64,000 nucleotides of DNA from Gaiellasilicea sp963707575 (GTDB lineage Bacteria > Actinomycetota > Thermoleophilia > Gaiellales > Gaiellaceae), in the NCBI GenBank assembly GCA_963707575.1, contig OY970171.1, positions 124,001-188,000 of the forward strand, written 5' to 3'. The notes under the pieces were generated by a model. It did not search any database and had not been told where the DNA came from. It was given only the letters and a program-made list of their open reading frames with translations. The first letter of the stretch is position 1. The number at the start of each line of letters is the position of its first letter. The translations under genes were made by a program, and so were the position numbers. Positions 60,463 to 64,000 of the stretch are shown here, piece after piece.

Positions 60463-60472
60463 TCCCGGACTG

Positions 60473-60545
60473 AGGGGCGTAGCTCAGTTGGTAGAGCGTC
60501 GGTCTCCAAAACCGAATGTCGCAGGTTCGAGTCCTGTCGCCCCTG
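60473..60545 (+). tRNA. tRNA-Trp (CCA)
   Basis: Acceptor AGGGGCG/CGCCCCT, D arm AGCTCAGTTGGTAGAGC, anticodon loop CTCCAAA (CCA), T arm CAGGTTCGAGTCCTG. No encoded 3' CCA. The following 211 nt hold nothing recognised. Confidence 0.96.
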
Positions 60546-60756
60546 TAATCGCGTTTCGGCGAAGCTCGCTGCGGCAACGATTCGGGGGCGGCGCGCCCGG
60601 TTGCGCTGGGGTGACCATTTCTCTGCGGCGAGAGGTGAGCACCAACGCATCCCGCCCCTGCCCAAGCAGCTGGGGCGGCCAGCGGGCGCGCCGCGCTTCC
60701 TGTCAGCGCACGACACATCGAACCCTCTGAGCGCCCGGCGCCGTTGAAACCTGGAC

Positions 60757-61086
60757 ATGGACGAACGCGAACAGCGAATGGCCCAGAACGAGGCCCTCTT
60801 CCGCGAGGTGAACGAGCGCGTGGACGCGATCGCCCACAAGCTCGGGCCCGACGTGCCGTACGAGTTCCTCTGTGAGTGCGCGAACGCGGATTGCACCTTC
60901 CGGGTCACGCTCCCGACCTCCATCTACGAGGCGGTCCGCTCCGATCCGACGCAGTTCGTCACGTTGCCGAACCACTACACACCGGAGATCGAGGAGCTGA
61001 TCGTCCAAGAGGAGACGTACTGGATCGTGCGGAAGACCGGAGAGGCCGCCGAGTACGTCGAGCGGCTCGATCCCCGCAGCCGCTGA
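60757..61086 (+). CDS. small Cys-containing protein of unknown function
   Basis: A 109-aa soluble protein: a helical start (MAQNEALFREVNERVDAIAH), then YEFLCECANADCTFRVTLP with CxC-x4-C, then HYTPEIEELIVQEETYWIVR. The Cys cluster may bind zinc. I believe multiple copies of such proteins occur in Thermoleophilia genomes, but this was not checked. Start ATG 60757 without a clear Shine-Dalgarno sequence. Confidence 0.65.
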   Translation: MDEREQRMAQNEALFREVNERVDAIAHKLGPDVPYEFLCECANADCTFRVTLPTSIYEAVRSDPTQFVTLPNHYTPEIEELIVQEETYWIVRKTGEAAEYVERLDPRSR

Positions 61087-61098
61087 GCTGCCCCGCCG

Positions 61099-61812
61099 CT
61101 ACTCGCAGCCCCAGCCGTCGCCGTCGCCGTCCAGCCGGTAGCGGTCCGAGCCGAGCACGCGCACCGGAGCCTTGCCGAGTGCACGGACGTCCGCGCAATC
61201 GAGGTCGCCGACGACCGGGAGACACGGCGAGTAGCTGGGATGGCAGCTCGAACCGACGGGTGGCGCGGGCGGCGAGACGATTGGCTGCGGAGCGGTCGCC
61301 TGCGTCCCGCAGGCTTTCCACCGGCCTCGGGGAGACGCCTTCGCGCCCTGCTCGGCCTTCACGTACGCCGAGTGACGCTGGAACAGGTCGCGGTAGACGT
61401 AGACCTTCGCGAAGCCGCCCGCGATCAGCTGGTAGCCGAGATCCTTGCCGCCCGGGAGCCAGACGTACGCCAGCAGGCGGCCGTAACGGTCACGGGTGTC
61501 CTGCGTCGCGTCCCCGTGCAACACGACCCGGCGGTTCAGCGCCAGAGCTCGAGCCCGAGCCGACGCCTGCACGGCGTAGCAGGCGCCCTGCTCGGTCGCG
61601 TCGATCCCGATCAGACGGACACGTTCCCGCTTCCCGCTCGTCAGCCGAACGTCAACGGTGTCGCCGTCGATGATCCGGAGAACGGTGCCACGGTCGGTGA
61701 ACCGACCACTCGCGGCGGCCGAGGTCACATCGGCGGAGACGAACGCTGCGCAGACGACTGTCGAGAGCACGGCGACCAACGCCGCAGCGCGGGTCGGGAC
61801 AGACCGACTCAA
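61099..61812 (-). CDS. secreted thermonuclease (SNase) with excalibur domain
   Basis: A 237-aa exported nuclease. A hydrophobic leader (ALVAVLSTVVCAAFV) precedes the SNase domain: TVLRIIDGDTVDVRL, RVRLIGIDATEQG, DRYGRLLAYVWL. A Pro-rich linker leads to the calcium-binding excalibur motif DGDGDGWGCE. It degrades DNA/RNA outside the cell. Start TTG 61812 overlaps the HD-GYP stop as TTGA. Confidence 0.9.
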   Translation of the reverse strand: MSRSVPTRAAALVAVLSTVVCAAFVSADVTSAAASGRFTDRGTVLRIIDGDTVDVRLTSGKRERVRLIGIDATEQGACYAVQASARARALALNRRVVLHGDATQDTRDRYGRLLAYVWLPGGKDLGYQLIAGGFAKVYVYRDLFQRHSAYVKAEQGAKASPRGRWKACGTQATAPQPIVSPPAPPVGSSCHPSYSPCLPVVGDLDCADVRALGKAPVRVLGSDRYRLDGDGDGWGCE

Positions 61813-63203
61813 ACCGCGATGGCCACGGGGGCGGCCGTGCGGCGGAGCACGCGCTCGAGCGCGGCCACGCAGCGGGCGTCGAACGCGGTGCCGGTCTCTT
61901 CGCGGAGGAGCGCGAGCGCCCGGTCGGGAGACCACGCGTCGCGGTAGACGCGGCGCGAGCAGAGCGCGTCGTACACGTCGCAGGCCGAGAGGACGCACGT
62001 CTCGAGCGAAAGGTCGTCCGCGGAGGCGCCGTGCGGGTAGCCCGCTCCGTCCAACCGCTCGTGGTGGTCGCGCACGAGCCTGCGCACGCCGCGCGAGAAG
62101 CCGAGCTCGCCGAGCAGCGCGTCGCCGCGTGCGGGGTGGCGCCGGATGACGCCGAACTCCAAGTCGTCCAGCGCCCCGGGCTTCTTCAGGATCTCGTCCG
62201 GAACGGACAGCTTGCCGATGTCGTGCAAGAGGCCGCCGATCGCGAGCTCACGGAGACGCGCTGGGGCGATCCCGAGCTCCTCGCCGACCTCGACCGCGAG
62301 CAGGGCGACGCGGCGCGTGTGCCCTTCCGTGTACTCGTCCTTCTCGGCGAGCAGGCGCGTGAGCGCACCGACCTGGGAGCCGAGGAACGCCTCCTCTGCC
62401 GCCACGAGCTCGGCTCCGCGGAGATCGCCGGCGAGCGGCCGCGAGGGCGCTGCGCGCATCAGGTCGAGGGCGACCGGAGTCGCCACGACGAGGATCCCGA
62501 GCACCTCCAGGAAGTGGCCGACCCACCAGCCGAGCGTGCGGTAGTCCTGGGTCAGGGCCGGGACGAGCGACGCTGCGAGCCATACGATCCCGATCAGCAC
62601 GAGGAGATCGGCGGCACGTCGTGAGAGCGTGATCGTGCGGAGCGCACGCAGCCCGACGAGACCGTAGAAGGCGAAGCCGGCGACGAGCAGAGCAATCGCA
62701 GGCGGGCTGCTCGGCTCCGGCACGTCGGGGACGAGCGACGGCACGACCAGCGCGAGGACACCGAGCGAAATCACGCCGGCCATCAGCGCGCCCTGGAGCC
62801 AGATGATCCAGGAGATGTTGCGGTGCTCGCGCACGGTCGGGAATGCCGCGAGCGCGAGGATCGCTCCGCCGACGGGCAAGGTCGCGGCGCCGGTGAGCGA
62901 CGAGACGCCGTTGTCGCCGACGAGGAAATAGGGCGTTGCGACCCCGTGCACGACGAGCAGCGCCGCCATGACCGTGAACGCCGAGCCGACGAGGGCGGGA
63001 CGCGCGTCGCTGCGGCGCTTCCCCGCCACCGCGAGCGCGAAGCCGGCGATCGTGGCCACCAACGCACTCACTCCGACGGCCCAGAAGTGGAACGAGCCCG
63101 AGAAGTTGACCTGCTGCCCGCCGAAGGCGTGCATGACCGCCGGAGGGAAGACTGCAGCGGCGCCAGCCGCAACGGCGAACGGGACGAAGGTATCGCGTCG
63201 CAC
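61809..63203 (-). CDS. membrane HD-GYP cyclic-di-GMP phosphodiesterase-like protein
   Basis: A 464-aa protein with about eight TM helices (to residue 245), then an HD-GYP domain: EKDEYTEGHTRRVALLAVEV, GLLHDIGKLSVPDEILKKPG and HHERLDGAGYPHG. It would hydrolyse cyclic di-nucleotides in response to a membrane signal. It is translationally coupled to the thermonuclease gene, an unusual pairing. Start GTG 63203. Confidence 0.9.
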   Translation of the reverse strand: MRRDTFVPFAVAAGAAAVFPPAVMHAFGGQQVNFSGSFHFWAVGVSALVATIAGFALAVAGKRRSDARPALVGSAFTVMAALLVVHGVATPYFLVGDNGVSSLTGAATLPVGGAILALAAFPTVREHRNISWIIWLQGALMAGVISLGVLALVVPSLVPDVPEPSSPPAIALLVAGFAFYGLVGLRALRTITLSRRAADLLVLIGIVWLAASLVPALTQDYRTLGWWVGHFLEVLGILVVATPVALDLMRAAPSRPLAGDLRGAELVAAEEAFLGSQVGALTRLLAEKDEYTEGHTRRVALLAVEVGEELGIAPARLRELAIGGLLHDIGKLSVPDEILKKPGALDDLEFGVIRRHPARGDALLGELGFSRGVRRLVRDHHERLDGAGYPHGASADDLSLETCVLSACDVYDALCSRRVYRDAWSPDRALALLREETGTAFDARCVAALERVLRRTAAPVAIAV

Positions 63204-63264
63204 GAGCGCGTTATCGGCCGCGCTGGCCTGCGTCTTAACCCTTCACAGGGGGCAGGATGCCGCC

Positions 63265-63993
63265 ATGCAGACGCAGGTCCGAACGGCGCTCGTCGACGGT
63301 CGGCGCTGCCGGTGGCGCGAGGCCGGCAGCGGGCCACCGCTCGTGCTCGTGCACGGGCTGGCCGGATCGTGGCGCTGGTGGCGGCCGGTCGTGCCGATGC
63401 TCGCCCGGGAGCGCACCGTGCTCCTCGTCGATCTGCCGGGCTTCGGCCGGCGCCCGGGCCTGCGCGCGTTCGACCCCGATGCAGCCGTGGAGTGGCTCGC
63501 ACACTGGTCGCAGGTCGCGAAGCTCGGCCCTGCAGACCTCGTCGGCCACTCCCTCGGCGGCTTGCTCTCCGCCCGGCTCGCCGCACGCCATCCCGAGACG
63601 GTGCGTCGGCTCGTGCTCGTCGCGCCCGCCGGGCTTCCCGGACGCAGCGCCGTCGGCGCCACCGCGCCGCTCCTGCGCGTGCTGTTCGCCTCGCGGCCGC
63701 GCTTCCTCGCCCTGCTCGCGTCCGACGCTGCCCGCTCCGGGCCGGTGACGATCGGGACCGCCGCGCGGGCCTTGCTCGCAGCGGACGCCCGAGCCGATCT
63801 GGCCGCAGTTCGCGCCAGGACGCTCGTCCTGGCAGGGCGCAAGGATCACCTCGTCCCGCTCGCACACGCGCAGGAGCTCGCACGGGCGCTTCCGGACGGG
63901 CGCCTACGCGTGCTCGACGCGGGACACGTGCCGATGGTCGACCGGCCCGCCGAGCTCAGCCGCGAGCTGCTGGAATTCCTGGCAGAGCCCTGA
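63265..63993 (+). CDS. alpha/beta hydrolase
   Basis: A 242-aa hydrolase: the oxyanion loop PLVLVHGLAGSWRWW, the nucleophile elbow VGHSLGG (Ser), the acid in LAGRKDHLVPL, and the His in DAGHVPMVDRP. The substrate is unknown; the small cap suggests an esterase or C-C hydrolase. ATG 63265 is preceded by a GGGGG-rich stretch that may act as Shine-Dalgarno. It is complete, ending 8 nt from the window end. Confidence 0.9.
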   Translation: MQTQVRTALVDGRRCRWREAGSGPPLVLVHGLAGSWRWWRPVVPMLARERTVLLVDLPGFGRRPGLRAFDPDAAVEWLAHWSQVAKLGPADLVGHSLGGLLSARLAARHPETVRRLVLVAPAGLPGRSAVGATAPLLRVLFASRPRFLALLASDAARSGPVTIGTAARALLAADARADLAAVRARTLVLAGRKDHLVPLAHAQELARALPDGRLRVLDAGHVPMVDRPAELSRELLEFLAEP

Positions 63994-64000
63994 TCGCCTC

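Overview
This window is a dense, GC-rich (roughly 70% by eye) bacterial chromosome segment, best explained as an actinobacterium of the Thermoleophilia type (Gaiellales or Solirubrobacterales-like). That placement is an inference from gene families (DUF4331, RskA, Rpf-like, FliA/WhiG-type sigma, gatCAB, FusA2-type EF-G, excalibur nuclease, HD-GYP), heavy GTG/TTG start use and frequent leaderless genes. About 18 genes have a TANNNT -10 box ending 6 to 8 nt before the start codon and no Shine-Dalgarno sequence. Many other genes are coupled by 4-nt overlaps (ATGA, GTGA, TTGA and, twice, CTGA).

Layout. 1-6.6 kb: 5' part of a DUF4331 gene, a divergent ECF sigma/anti-sigma pair, recQ and a class A PBP with PASTA domains. 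6.6-12.8 kb (minus): operon ybaK - ilvE - DegT aminotransferase - RemA-like - AAG glycosylase, then class V aminotransferase - serA (serine synthesis; serA apparently starts at CTG). 12.9-16.9 kb: a frameshifted membrane gene, an Rpf-like secreted protein, a cluster of tandem hairpins, and a four-gene membrane/cupredoxin cluster that may handle copper. 16.9-21.2 kb (minus): gatCAB, cspA, folD. 21.2-29.5 kb: an HMG-CoA reductase with an unusual C-terminus, a ferritin-like di-iron protein, a hotdog protein, a coiled-coil/membrane divergent pair, typA, a secreted zinc protease and ltrA.

29.6-36.4 kb: tRNA-Cys, two tiny genes, a TPR protein, a secreted cupredoxin, a secreted beta-rich protein, and a VOC protein with a fused alpha-beta TPP dehydrogenase, divergent from an SDR. 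36.6-45 kb: a ClC channel, a lipoprotein, a PLDc_N protein, an acetyltransferase-like protein, a tightly overlapped DUF4129 - x - MoxR - DUF58 - membrane operon and a DUF4389 protein. 45-48.6 kb: a methyltransferase, small enzymes and two decayed genes.

48,766-51,649 is a decayed integrative element. It is bounded by a 44-bp direct repeat that is the exact 3' part of the tRNA-Gly(GCC) gene at 51,606-51,679. It holds small zinc-ribbon, lipoprotein and membrane genes, a small ORF with an internal amber stop, and a multiply frameshifted potassium-channel-like 5' fragment that runs in frame into the C-terminal half of a tyrosine integrase.

51.7-64 kb: RNase HI-like, a YqfO-like protein (second CTG start), cupin and aldehyde dehydrogenase; a LysE exporter; an EF-G-like GTPase with altered GTPase motifs; a bicovalent flavin oxidase; a FliA/WhiG-type sigma factor; tRNA-Trp; a thermonuclease coupled to a membrane HD-GYP protein; and an alpha/beta hydrolase. 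All calls come from reading the sequence; no database search was run.
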